Origin: Hymenobacter sp. YC55
GTDB lineage: Bacteria; Bacteroidota; Bacteroidia; Cytophagales; Hymenobacteraceae
Assembly: GCF_029433095.1 (NCBI RefSeq)
Contig: NZ_JARNTX010000004.1
Coordinates: forward strand, 248,001-312,000
Direction of reading: 5' to 3'
Length of the DNA stretch: 64,000 nt
Part shown: one piece after another, positions 41,832 to 49,312 of the stretch
Numbering within the stretch: the first letter of the stretch is position 1
How the letters are laid out: every line of letters starts with the position of its first letter
Made by a program: the position numbers and the translations under genes
Notes under the pieces: generated by a model
Databases searched by the model: none
Seen by the model: only the letters and a program-made list of their open reading frames with translations
What the model was told of the DNA's origin: nothing

Positions 41832-42342
41832 GAATGATAGAAGGGCAGTGTCTCGCTAGGCAGATAGGATTAGTGACCAAAAGGCGCGCAAAAATAGCCG
41901 GATTCCGCGGCTCAACAGCACTGTATCAGAAAAATAGTGGCATTGCGCGAAGCCACCGCTTCACGCACGAGCAAAGCAACTTCCTGCGCTGCAAGGCTGC
42001 CAGCACAGCATCTGCTGCTCTTCGCTACTCCCCATTCAAGCCGGTTATAGCGCCGAAAGCTACCGATAGGCAGACTTGTAGTTTTCGACGCTCACGCTGC
42101 CCGTCGGCAAGCCAGCTAACAGGCACCAGAATCGGTGGAAAAGAGCAGCTAGTTTTTCTTCTTGCAGGGGCATGTTGCGAGCTGTCGACTAGCCAACTTG
42201 CTCGTGCACGAAGCGTAAACCCCGATGTACAACGGATTTAGCAACCCAGATAGTTTCAGCGCTATCAGGCTGATAGAAAGCGGCCCGATTATTTATTCGT
42301 TACCAGATAATTCTGTTTCCAGCCAAAATTTCAAGCGGCCCG
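41832..42342. other. Intergenic region without a supported gene
   Basis: About 510 bases lie between the divergent mgtE and cyanophycinase-like genes. An open frame (41834-42241, plus) has no recognisable domain, signal or start context, and I regard it as chance or a gene remnant. A weak hairpin (cagcgctatcaggctgatag, near 42256) is present. Confidence 0.4.
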
Positions 42343-42350
42343 TACATTTG
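42343..42350 (+). promoter_or_regulatory. Candidate Bacteroidota -7 box
   Basis: TACATTTG is an exact match to TAnnTTTG and lies 22 bases before the ATG chosen for the cyanophycinase-like gene. A properly spaced TTG for the -33 region is not seen, so it is only a candidate. Confidence 0.4.
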
Positions 42351-42372
42351 ATCCGTCCACTTCGTGCTGCCC

Positions 42373-43197
42373 ATGCCCCAATCGACGCCTGTTGCTATGC
42401 CACTCGGCACACTCGTTGCCCTCGGCGGTGGCGACGATGATGCCCTGCTTGCGCTGCTCTGCGACATGCTGCCCTCCCTCGATACGCCGGTTGAAATTCT
42501 AACCACGGCCTCACACGACCATGCCCGAACGGCCGCGGCCTACGAAAAAGCCTTTCAGGAGCTTGGCTGTACGGCGGCGCGCCACTTGCCCGTCAACGAG
42601 CGGCACCCCGCCGATGCCCCCTCCACCTTGCGTCGCCTTGCTCGCGCAGGCCTAATATTCTTCACCGGCGGCGACCAGGAACGCATTACCGATTTCATTC
42701 GTGGCACCGAGTTTTTGAACCAGCTAAAGCACCGCTTCCGCACCGAGCCCACCTTTATAGTGGCGGGTACTAGTGCCGGCGCCGCCGCGCTGCCCGACCA
42801 TATGCTCGTGGAAGGTTATGGGTGGCGGGCCCTGCGCAAAGGCGGTATCCAAACCGTGCGCGGCCTTGGCCTTCTACCCAATCTATTTATCGACCAACAT
42901 TTTGTGGAGCGGGGCCGCTTTGGCCGCCTCATGCACGCCTTGCTTACTCACCCGCTCTGTTTAGGCTTAGGCTTGTCGGAAGAAACTGGTATTATCGTCC
43001 GGGGAGGCACAGTAGCCGAAGTATTTGGCGACGGCGTGGTAATGACGATTGATGGCCGCCATTTGCGCGGCAACAACGTGGGGCGGGCCGGCCGGGGTGA
43101 GCCCGTAAGTGGGCAAGACCTGCGGGTGCACATGTTAGTAGCCGGCCAGCAGCTCGATCTGCGCACAAGGCAGGTTACCAACAACGTGCAAGACTGA
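42373..43197 (+). CDS. Cyanophycinase-like peptidase (S51 family)
   Basis: This 274-residue protein matches the cyanophycinase branch of peptidase family S51. Marks are LVALGGGDDDALLALL, ILTTASHD, GLIFFTGGDQERI, and the nucleophile motif VAGTSAGAAALPDHM (Ser134), followed by FIDQHFVERGRFGRLM and LGLSEETGIIVRGG, which carry the other active-site residues. Cyanophycinase cuts the Asp-Arg polymer cyanophycin into dipeptides. No cyanophycin synthetase gene is present in the window, so the substrate may be imported or synthesised elsewhere. I chose the ATG at 42373; an ATG at 42397 directly before PLGTLVALGGG is an equally good start. Confidence 0.85.
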   Translation: MPQSTPVAMPLGTLVALGGGDDDALLALLCDMLPSLDTPVEILTTASHDHARTAAAYEKAFQELGCTAARHLPVNERHPADAPSTLRRLARAGLIFFTGGDQERITDFIRGTEFLNQLKHRFRTEPTFIVAGTSAGAAALPDHMLVEGYGWRALRKGGIQTVRGLGLLPNLFIDQHFVERGRFGRLMHALLTHPLCLGLGLSEETGIIVRGGTVAEVFGDGVVMTIDGRHLRGNNVGRAGRGEPVSGQDLRVHMLVAGQQLDLRTRQVTNNVQD

Positions 43198-43445
43198 ACA
43201 ATTGCAAAGAAGTCGGCGGCAATTCTCTCAGCAGTGCTAATATTGCCAATAAATAGCCTGCTGATGGTTTGGTGCGTGCTTGCTGAGCTTGTTATTCGTT
43301 TACGCAGAGTTTTCTGTGGCGCACCTCGTGTGTTTTTATTTATATAAACTCCACTTTAAAATTGTTAGGCAAGCCTACTATCCCTGATTTTTTTCAGCTA
43401 CATTTAAAGCCATAATCCCAACTCCTCACCCACATTTCTTTTTGT

Positions 43446-44693
43446 ATGAACTTCAAATTTTTACTCCTCGCAGGGGGGGCGCTGCTCTCGAGCACGGCGG
43501 CTTCGGCGGGCGGTTACCAAGTAACGCTAGCCGGGCAGAAAAATAACGGTATGGGCGGTGTTGGCGTGGGCTTGTCCCTCGACCAAGCTGCCATGTTCTA
43601 CAATCCTGGGGCCTTGGCTATGGTGAAGGACAGAGGCGTGCAGCTTGGCGTGAATGCCACGCTGGCCCGCAATGCTTTCGTAGCCGAAGGTGGAAGCCAG
43701 CAGCGCCAACTCCGCAACAGCACCGTAACGCCATTCAACCTCTACGCAGGTTTTGGGCCCGCCGAAGGTAAGTTCCGGGCGGGCATTGCCGTTTATACGC
43801 CTTTTGGCAGCAAGCTGCAGTACGCCAATGGGTGGGAAGGCCGCACCTCCCTTACGGATATCACACTGGAGTCGATTTATGTTCAGCCAACGTTCAGCTA
43901 CGCCATTACCGACCAGTTGAGCATCGGGGCGGGTCTGATGATTTTGGCCTATGGTTCCGTGAACCTGCAGCGCGACATTCCGCTGCCCGATTCTTTCGGC
44001 CACATCGAGCTAGATGGCAAAGCCGAAAACAAGATTGGTTTCAACGCTGGTGTGTTCTTCAAGCCTTCCGATAAGTTGAGCGTGGGCATTAGCTACCGTT
44101 CCAAGATTGATGCGCAAGTGAAAGACGGTGACGTAACTTTCACGAATGTGTCGCCAAGTTTCGCTTCGCGCTTTGAAGCCACCAAGTTTGGTGCTACGCT
44201 GCCGCTGCCTGCTACTACCAGCATCGGTATCGGCATAATGCCCAGCGAGAACCTGACCATTGGGTTGGACGTCAACTTTGTGGAGTGGAGCAAGTATCGT
44301 GTGTTACGCTTCGACTTCGACAAGCAAGTAAACGGTAACACCTTCAGCGAGTCAAAGCGCTTCTACGAAGATGCCCTCACCTTCCGTGTGGGCGGACAAT
44401 ACAAGCTTACCAGTGGCCTAACTGTGCGTGCCGGCGGCTCCTACGACATGACCCCGGTGAAGGATGGCTATGTAACGCCCGAAACGCCCGACAACGACCG
44501 GATCAGCGGTACTCTGGGGGCTTCGTACTCGTTCGGCAAATTTGGAGTCGACTTGTCTGCACAATACGTTGGCATTCAGAAGCGGACGCAAACCCAGCAA
44601 GACCTGCTCAACAACGGTACCACCGACCGAATTGCCGGTACTTACAAAACCAATATTGTTATTCCGGGCCTGGGCCTGAACTACAACTTCTAA
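43446..44693 (+). CDS. OmpP1/FadL-family outer membrane transporter
   Basis: This 415-residue outer membrane protein has a signal peptide (LLLAGGALLSSTAASA) and then the FadL-family N-terminus GGYQVTLAGQKNNGMGGVGVGLSLDQAAMFYNPGALAMV, in which the GMGG and NPA-like segments are typical of the hatch. The barrel follows with many Tyr/Phe strands, including GFGPAEGKFRAGIAVYTPFG, FSYAITDQLSIGAGLMILAYG and VGISYRSKIDAQVKDG, and the end PGLGLNYNF has the C-terminal Phe of barrel proteins. FadL channels take up hydrophobic compounds such as fatty acids. A GDSL lipase gene follows after 21 bases. Confidence 0.92.
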   Translation: MNFKFLLLAGGALLSSTAASAGGYQVTLAGQKNNGMGGVGVGLSLDQAAMFYNPGALAMVKDRGVQLGVNATLARNAFVAEGGSQQRQLRNSTVTPFNLYAGFGPAEGKFRAGIAVYTPFGSKLQYANGWEGRTSLTDITLESIYVQPTFSYAITDQLSIGAGLMILAYGSVNLQRDIPLPDSFGHIELDGKAENKIGFNAGVFFKPSDKLSVGISYRSKIDAQVKDGDVTFTNVSPSFASRFEATKFGATLPLPATTSIGIGIMPSENLTIGLDVNFVEWSKYRVLRFDFDKQVNGNTFSESKRFYEDALTFRVGGQYKLTSGLTVRAGGSYDMTPVKDGYVTPETPDNDRISGTLGASYSFGKFGVDLSAQYVGIQKRTQTQQDLLNNGTTDRIAGTYKTNIVIPGLGLNYNF

Positions 44694-44714
44694 TTGCGCC
44701 TCGCTTCCCACCAC

Positions 44715-46172
44715 ATGACTACTTCTTTATTTCGCAAGTGCGCCCCGGTTGTGGCGCTGATGGGTTTGGGGCTCACCGCCTGCCAGCCCGACCTGGAAGA
44801 CGATTTTACGCCTAGCGCCGGCACCGTTGATTTCTCCCGTTACATTGCCGTTGGTAATTCTCTCACAGCTGGCTACTCTGATGGGGGCTTGTATTTGGAA
44901 GGACAGCAAAGTTCCTACCCTAACCTACTAGCGGGTCAGTTTAGAGCCGTTGGCGGTGGTGACTTTGTGCAACCGCTATTTCAAACCGGTCAGGAGAATG
45001 GCTCAGGCTATTTGCGTTTGACGGGTATCGTCAACGGCTCTCCTGTTACGGCTCCCGTAACTACGAATTTGGCTTTGCGGGCGGGCGCTACCGCTGCTCG
45101 TCCACTGTACACGAAGTACACCGAGCCGGTAAATAACTTGGCTGTGCCCGGTATCCGCCTTTCGGATATTGAAACCGCAGGATTTGGCAACACGCAAACA
45201 TCACCCTCAAATGCCACTACGTTCAACTCGTATTTTGAGCGTATTACACCCGATGGCAACAACCAAACGTATTTGGCCCGGGTAGCGGCTTCTAATCCTA
45301 CCTTCTTTACCAACTGGCTTGGCAATAATGATGTGCTTGGTTTTGCTACAGCGGGCGGAGCAGCTAACTCTTTGACGCCTACCGCAACCTTCACGGACAA
45401 GAACAACAAGATTGTTGATGCTCTGACAGCCAATGGGGCGAAAGGCTTGGTAGCAACCATTCCTAATGTAACCAACATCCCTTTCTTCACAACTGTCGGC
45501 CCGGCATTTAAAACAACGTTGACAGCAGCCAACGTACCTGGTCTGGTAATTCAAACGGGTGCTGCATTAGGCGGACCGGCTTCGGGTAACCGGAAACAGA
45601 TTACTACCGCCGATATTCGTGATGCTAGTGGTAATGGCCGGCAGCTGTTTACACTCATCTCTTCTCCATATTTAGCCTTGCTTAATCAGCGTTCAGGCCG
45701 GGCTTGGCGTTACGTGTACAGCCAGAGCGGGCAGCCAGCCGCTGGTTTTCCGTTATTTTTAGCTGCTTATGGCATCGACACTACTGCTACATTTGGCACC
45801 AGCGCAGGCAATCCAATACCTAGCTTGTTTGTGCTTGATGATGTAGAGCAGGGGCAAGTACTTGCGGCTACTACGGCTTTCAACGCTGCTATTACAGCTA
45901 AAGCCAACGAGAAAGGATTAGCTATTTTCGATGCTAACGCGTTCTTCTCACGCATTGCTGCACCGGGGAGCGCAGGCATCATTGCGAATGGGGTTTCTAA
46001 TAATGCTAACTTCATCACTGGCAACTTATTCTCGCTCGATGGAGTGCATCCTACGCCTCGTGGTTACGCCTTCGTAGCCAATGAGATGATTAAAGCCATT
46101 AACACCACGTATGGCTCTAAGATCTCGCAAGTAAATCCAAACGACTACCGCGGAGTTAAATTCCCTCAGTAG
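44715..46172 (+). CDS. SGNH/GDSL-family lipase/esterase lipoprotein
   Basis: This 485-residue protein has a lipoprotein signal (MGLGLTACQ, Cys23) and an SGNH hydrolase layout. Block I is YIAVGNSLTAGYSDG (Ser49; GNSL in place of GDSL), the block III region is NWLGNNDVLGFA with the Asn, and block V is SLDGVHPTPRGYAFVAN with the Asp-His pair. A large insertion of about 150 residues lies between blocks III and V. It starts at the ATG at 44715, 21 bases after the FadL-type gene, so the two are likely one transcript. The enzyme probably releases fatty acids or other esters at the cell surface for uptake through the FadL channel. Confidence 0.88.
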   Translation: MTTSLFRKCAPVVALMGLGLTACQPDLEDDFTPSAGTVDFSRYIAVGNSLTAGYSDGGLYLEGQQSSYPNLLAGQFRAVGGGDFVQPLFQTGQENGSGYLRLTGIVNGSPVTAPVTTNLALRAGATAARPLYTKYTEPVNNLAVPGIRLSDIETAGFGNTQTSPSNATTFNSYFERITPDGNNQTYLARVAASNPTFFTNWLGNNDVLGFATAGGAANSLTPTATFTDKNNKIVDALTANGAKGLVATIPNVTNIPFFTTVGPAFKTTLTAANVPGLVIQTGAALGGPASGNRKQITTADIRDASGNGRQLFTLISSPYLALLNQRSGRAWRYVYSQSGQPAAGFPLFLAAYGIDTTATFGTSAGNPIPSLFVLDDVEQGQVLAATTAFNAAITAKANEKGLAIFDANAFFSRIAAPGSAGIIANGVSNNANFITGNLFSLDGVHPTPRGYAFVANEMIKAINTTYGSKISQVNPNDYRGVKFPQ

Positions 46173-46188
46173 CCTTCAACAACACAAG

Positions 46189-46225
46189 AAAAGCCCGCCT
46201 CCAGCATCTGGAGACGGGCTTTTTT
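46189..46225. terminator. Bidirectional terminator
   Basis: A stem AAAAGCCCGCCTCCAG/CTGGAGACGGGCTTTT (one mismatch) with a 3-base loop lies between the convergent lipase and YpdA-like genes, 17 and 24 bases from their stops. Confidence 0.88.
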
Positions 46226-46248
46226 ATTTATGATTAGCAGTTAGATAG

Positions 46249-47259
46249 CTACGACTGAGGAGTGAGCTGCACGGGTTGTAATACCTCTGGCAAAGCTGGG
46301 GCAGGCTGGCCTGCCAGATGCGCTGCAATTACTTGAGCATGGTAGCGGCCATTCTCGATAAACCAGCGACTGGTATTAAGGCCGCCGCACACGGTGCCTG
46401 CTAGGTATACGCCGGTGCGGTTGGTTTCTAGAGTTTCGGCGTCGTGGGTGGGGGTTTGGGCGGCGTCGAGCTGGCAGGTGATGCCGAGGGCAGCCAGGAA
46501 GCTGAAATCAGGGTGGTAGCCGGTGAGGGCGTATACGTAGTGGGCTGGCACAGTGAGCGGACCTTCGGGCGTGTTAATCTTCACGGTATCGGTAAGAATA
46601 CGCTCGATGGTAGCGTTGAAGTGCACCTTGATGCGGCCTTCCTTGATGCGGTTAAGCAGGTCGGGACGGATCCAGTATTTCACGGAGTTGCTGATTTCCG
46701 CGCCCCGCACGATCATCGTTACGCGGGCGCCGGCCCGCAGTAGCTGCAGCGCCGCTTTCGCCGATGAGTTTTTGGCACCAACCACCACCACGTCTTGGTG
46801 GGCGTGGGCGTACGGTTCCTTGTAGTAGTGGCTGACGTGGGGCAGGTCTTCGCCGGGCACGTTGAGGTAGTTGGGAACGTCGTAGAAGCCGGTGGCCACA
46901 ATAACGTAGCGGCAGTTGATGCGCTCTTTCTCGGTCACGACTTCGTAGTTACCGGGCTCGCCTTCCAATCCCGTTACTCGCTCGTAAAGGCGCAGGTTCA
47001 GGTTTTCGGTTTGGGCTACGCGGCGGTAATAGTCGATGCCATCTTCTCGCAACGGCTTGTAGCTACTGACCGGGAACGGGTGGCCTCCTATTTCTAGGAG
47101 CTCAGGAGTCGAGAAGAACTCCATATTGGTAGGGTAGCCGATAATAGAATTTACCAGTGCGCCCTTATCAACCACTACGGCTGTGAGCCCAACCCGCTGT
47201 ACTTCTAGCGCGCAAGCCAAGCCTACTGGGCCAGCCCCTATTACAACTACATCAATCAT
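46249..47259 (-). CDS. ypdA: YpdA-family bacillithiol disulfide reductase
   Basis: This 336-residue flavoprotein reads as a YpdA-type member of the FAD/NAD-dependent reductases. It begins MIDVVVIGAGPVGLACALE, an FAD-binding GxGxxG. NSIIGYPTNMEFFSTPELLEIGG is characteristic of YpdA and lacks the CxxC of thioredoxin reductase. A second Rossmann motif (VVVVGAKNSSAKAALQLLRAGARVTM) binds NADPH, and TGVYLAGTVCGGLNTSRWFIENGR closes the family signature. YpdA reduces the disulfide of bacillithiol, the low-molecular-weight thiol used by many Bacteroidota. I chose the ATG at 47259 over the TTG two codons upstream. Confidence 0.9.
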   Translation of the reverse strand: MIDVVVIGAGPVGLACALEVQRVGLTAVVVDKGALVNSIIGYPTNMEFFSTPELLEIGGHPFPVSSYKPLREDGIDYYRRVAQTENLNLRLYERVTGLEGEPGNYEVVTEKERINCRYVIVATGFYDVPNYLNVPGEDLPHVSHYYKEPYAHAHQDVVVVGAKNSSAKAALQLLRAGARVTMIVRGAEISNSVKYWIRPDLLNRIKEGRIKVHFNATIERILTDTVKINTPEGPLTVPAHYVYALTGYHPDFSFLAALGITCQLDAAQTPTHDAETLETNRTGVYLAGTVCGGLNTSRWFIENGRYHAQVIAAHLAGQPAPALPEVLQPVQLTPQS

Positions 47260-47475
47260 ATTCAACCTTCCGTAAACAAATCCAGACGTCTGCTGGCGTC
47301 TTGCAAATCAAAGTAAAGCCAATCCTTACCTGAGTAAGGTTAGCATCAGGGGGTAGCCTGGTTGCCGAGTTGCTCTAAGGCAATGGCAGCACGCTAGCTC
47401 TTAGTAAACAGGCAAAGCATACCCCCGGGTTTCGCGGATAAGTGCGAACTTGCCACTTAGTTTGATTTCAAGACT

Positions 47476-48387
47476 ATGCGCACTTGCGACTTATGCGGGC
47501 ACACGGCGTTTCGGCCGCGCCCTTTCTTCTATATTTTGGAGGGCCAGCGCCTACAGGGCATGCAGTGCCAAAACTGTGAGTTGGTGTTTCTGGACCCGCA
47601 GCCAACCCCGGCTCAATTGGAACGGCTCTACGGGAAAGAGTACTTCACCGAGCGTCCCAACTACGACCGCACCGCTCAGGACCGCAAGTTTATTGAAGAA
47701 GGCGCCAAGCTCGACCTCAGCCAGCCCCGCGCCGACAAGTTTACCGATTATATGATGCGGCACTACCCCGGCCGGCGCTTCCGGTACTTGGAGGTAGGAT
47801 GCGGACCGGGCTACACGCTCAAAAGCTTGCAGAGCTTGGGTTGGGAAACCCACGGCCTGGAAATATCAGCCCACGCCGCTGATTTTGCCCGTCGTGAGCT
47901 AGGGCTGCCCGTCGTGACGGGCAACATCGAAACCACGGAAGATTTCCAGGAAAACCAGTTCGACCTGGCGTACCTCGGCGACGTGCTCGAACACTTGCTG
48001 TCGCCGTCGGCGGCAGTAGCCAAGTTCGGTCGTATTCTGGCGCCGGGCGGCTTGTTGGTATTGGCGTTGCCAAGCGTACTCAACCTGCCTAGTATGCGGG
48101 CCGGCTTTGCGCTCTATAGCGCCCTAGGCCGCCAGCGCCGCATGGATATCCCGCCTTACCACCTCTACGAATTTACCCCTACCACTATTCGCAAGCTGCT
48201 GGACAAGCACAAGTTCGAGGTCGTTGACTTGCTGAACCCCGTGAAGAAACCGCAGCAAATTCGACTAGGGGGTAACCCAGTAGAGCAAGCGGGCAAGTTG
48301 CTCGGGCAGTATCCTACCTATTGGCTCAACCAACTCACTGGCCGTTTCGGCGACCGAATGTTTGTAGTAGCAAAAAATGGAAAATAG
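47476..48387 (+). CDS. Class I SAM-dependent methyltransferase with zinc ribbon
   Basis: This 303-residue enzyme has an N-terminal zinc ribbon with two CxxC pairs (Cys4/Cys7 and Cys31/Cys34), then a class I methyltransferase fold. Motif I is RYLEVGCGPGYTLKSLQSLGW (SAM binding), the acidic loop is HGLEISAHAADFARRELG, and motif IV is FDLAYLGDVLEHLLSPSAAVAKFGRILAPGGLLVLAL. The combination of zinc ribbon and this fold is common among enzymes acting on lipids, sugars or natural products; the substrate cannot be assigned. It is a single gene, divergent from ypdA, and is followed by a long AT-rich region. Confidence 0.87.
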   Translation: MRTCDLCGHTAFRPRPFFYILEGQRLQGMQCQNCELVFLDPQPTPAQLERLYGKEYFTERPNYDRTAQDRKFIEEGAKLDLSQPRADKFTDYMMRHYPGRRFRYLEVGCGPGYTLKSLQSLGWETHGLEISAHAADFARRELGLPVVTGNIETTEDFQENQFDLAYLGDVLEHLLSPSAAVAKFGRILAPGGLLVLALPSVLNLPSMRAGFALYSALGRQRRMDIPPYHLYEFTPTTIRKLLDKHKFEVVDLLNPVKKPQQIRLGGNPVEQAGKLLGQYPTYWLNQLTGRFGDRMFVVAKNGK

Positions 48388-48681
48388 CTGCTGTTAGCCA
48401 ACTCTTAAGGAGCAACAACAAGCGTACTGGCTAATCCTGCTTGATAGCTAATAGTGCGGGCTCGTTCTGTTGGGACAGTGCCTACTTTTTCTGAGTGATA
48501 ATTAAGCAATTTGAAGTATGATTATACCTGATAGGAAATAAAACTGTATATCTATTTTGGCAGAAGAATACATTTATTATGCTGCTGACTAACAATAAGT
48601 TAAACAAAAGTTCTGTTTTAATATAGGTGCTTTGTAGGCTTGGTGTTGCTATAAACAAAACATACTTATTCTAATATAATT
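48388..48681. other. AT-rich intergenic region
   Basis: The 384 bases between the methyltransferase and the lipoprotein gene are AT-rich towards 48500-48700. No gene or inverted repeat of note is present; the region most likely carries the promoter of the next gene. Confidence 0.45.
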
Positions 48682-48689
48682 TACCTTTG
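48682..48689 (+). promoter_or_regulatory. Candidate Bacteroidota -7 box
   Basis: TACCTTTG matches TAnnTTTG exactly and lies 83 bases before the lipoprotein ATG, at the end of an AT-rich stretch. No well-spaced -33 TTG is seen, so confidence is moderate. Confidence 0.45.
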
Positions 48690-48771
48690 TGCTATTGACT
48701 GTATTGTGCGAGGTTTCGCTCTGGATTCCTCCTTATTAGCAGTGATTTATTATCTACATTCTTACCGTATT

Positions 48772-49221
48772 ATGAAACGAGTGTTACCGCTTACCTCGCT
48801 GGCTTTAGCCAGCGTTTTAGCTTCCTGCGCCAACGATAAAAAGGAAGACCCATCGCCTCGAACTGCTGCTCAAATGCTGACTTCCAAGACATGGAAGCAA
48901 ACTGCCGAGACAGAAGCTATAGGCGACGCGGAGCCAGTTGCTAAGTATTTCCGATATGCTGCCAGCGCGAACAACACCGTAAAGTTCTTAGCGGACTACA
49001 GTCTCCGAATGGAGGATGGCGCCACAGAAGATAGCTACAACAGCCCACAGACCGTTTCGGGAGAATGGACGCTCAGTGGCAAAACACTGACGATAGTAGT
49101 GGCCCCTTTCACTCGTCAGTGCACCATTCAAGAACTCACTGGCAATAAGCTGGTGGTCAAAGTTGCCGAAGCACTAGACGGAGCCCAGAAAGTAACTCGT
49201 TATACGTACGAGGCGCAGTAA
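48772..49221 (+). CDS. Small lipoprotein (lipocalin-like fold possible)
   Basis: This 149-residue protein has a lipoprotein signal (LTSLALASVLASCAND, Cys21). The mature part begins with AAQMLTSKTWKQTAETE and continues with FRYAASANNTVKFLADYSLRMEDGA, SGEWTLSGKTLTIVVAP and TIQELTGNKLVVKVAE. This order of short strands, starting near a Leu-x-x-Lys-x-Trp motif, resembles the lipocalin-like proteins of Bacteroidota. The binding partner is unknown. It starts at the ATG at 48772 and is convergent with polA across a long terminator. Confidence 0.72.
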   Translation: MKRVLPLTSLALASVLASCANDKKEDPSPRTAAQMLTSKTWKQTAETEAIGDAEPVAKYFRYAASANNTVKFLADYSLRMEDGATEDSYNSPQTVSGEWTLSGKTLTIVVAPFTRQCTIQELTGNKLVVKVAEALDGAQKVTRYTYEAQ

Positions 49222-49231
49222 ATAAGCATAC

Positions 49232-49284
49232 GCCACAACCAAAAGGGCGGGTCGTATTATACGACCCGCCCTTTTGGTTGTGGC
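49232..49284. terminator. Bidirectional terminator with 25-base perfect arms
   Basis: Arms at 49232-49256 and 49260-49284 are exact reverse complements with a 3-base loop. It sits between the convergent lipoprotein and polA genes and carries an A run and a T run on opposite arms. Confidence 0.88.
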
Positions 49285-49312
49285 TTGGTAAACACTATCC
49301 GTTGCTATGCCA

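Noticed and set aside
41834..42241. 135-codon frame in the mgtE upstream region
   Set aside because: Biased Ser/Arg/Ala composition, no signal, no family pattern, and it begins at the edge of mgtE in the divergent region.
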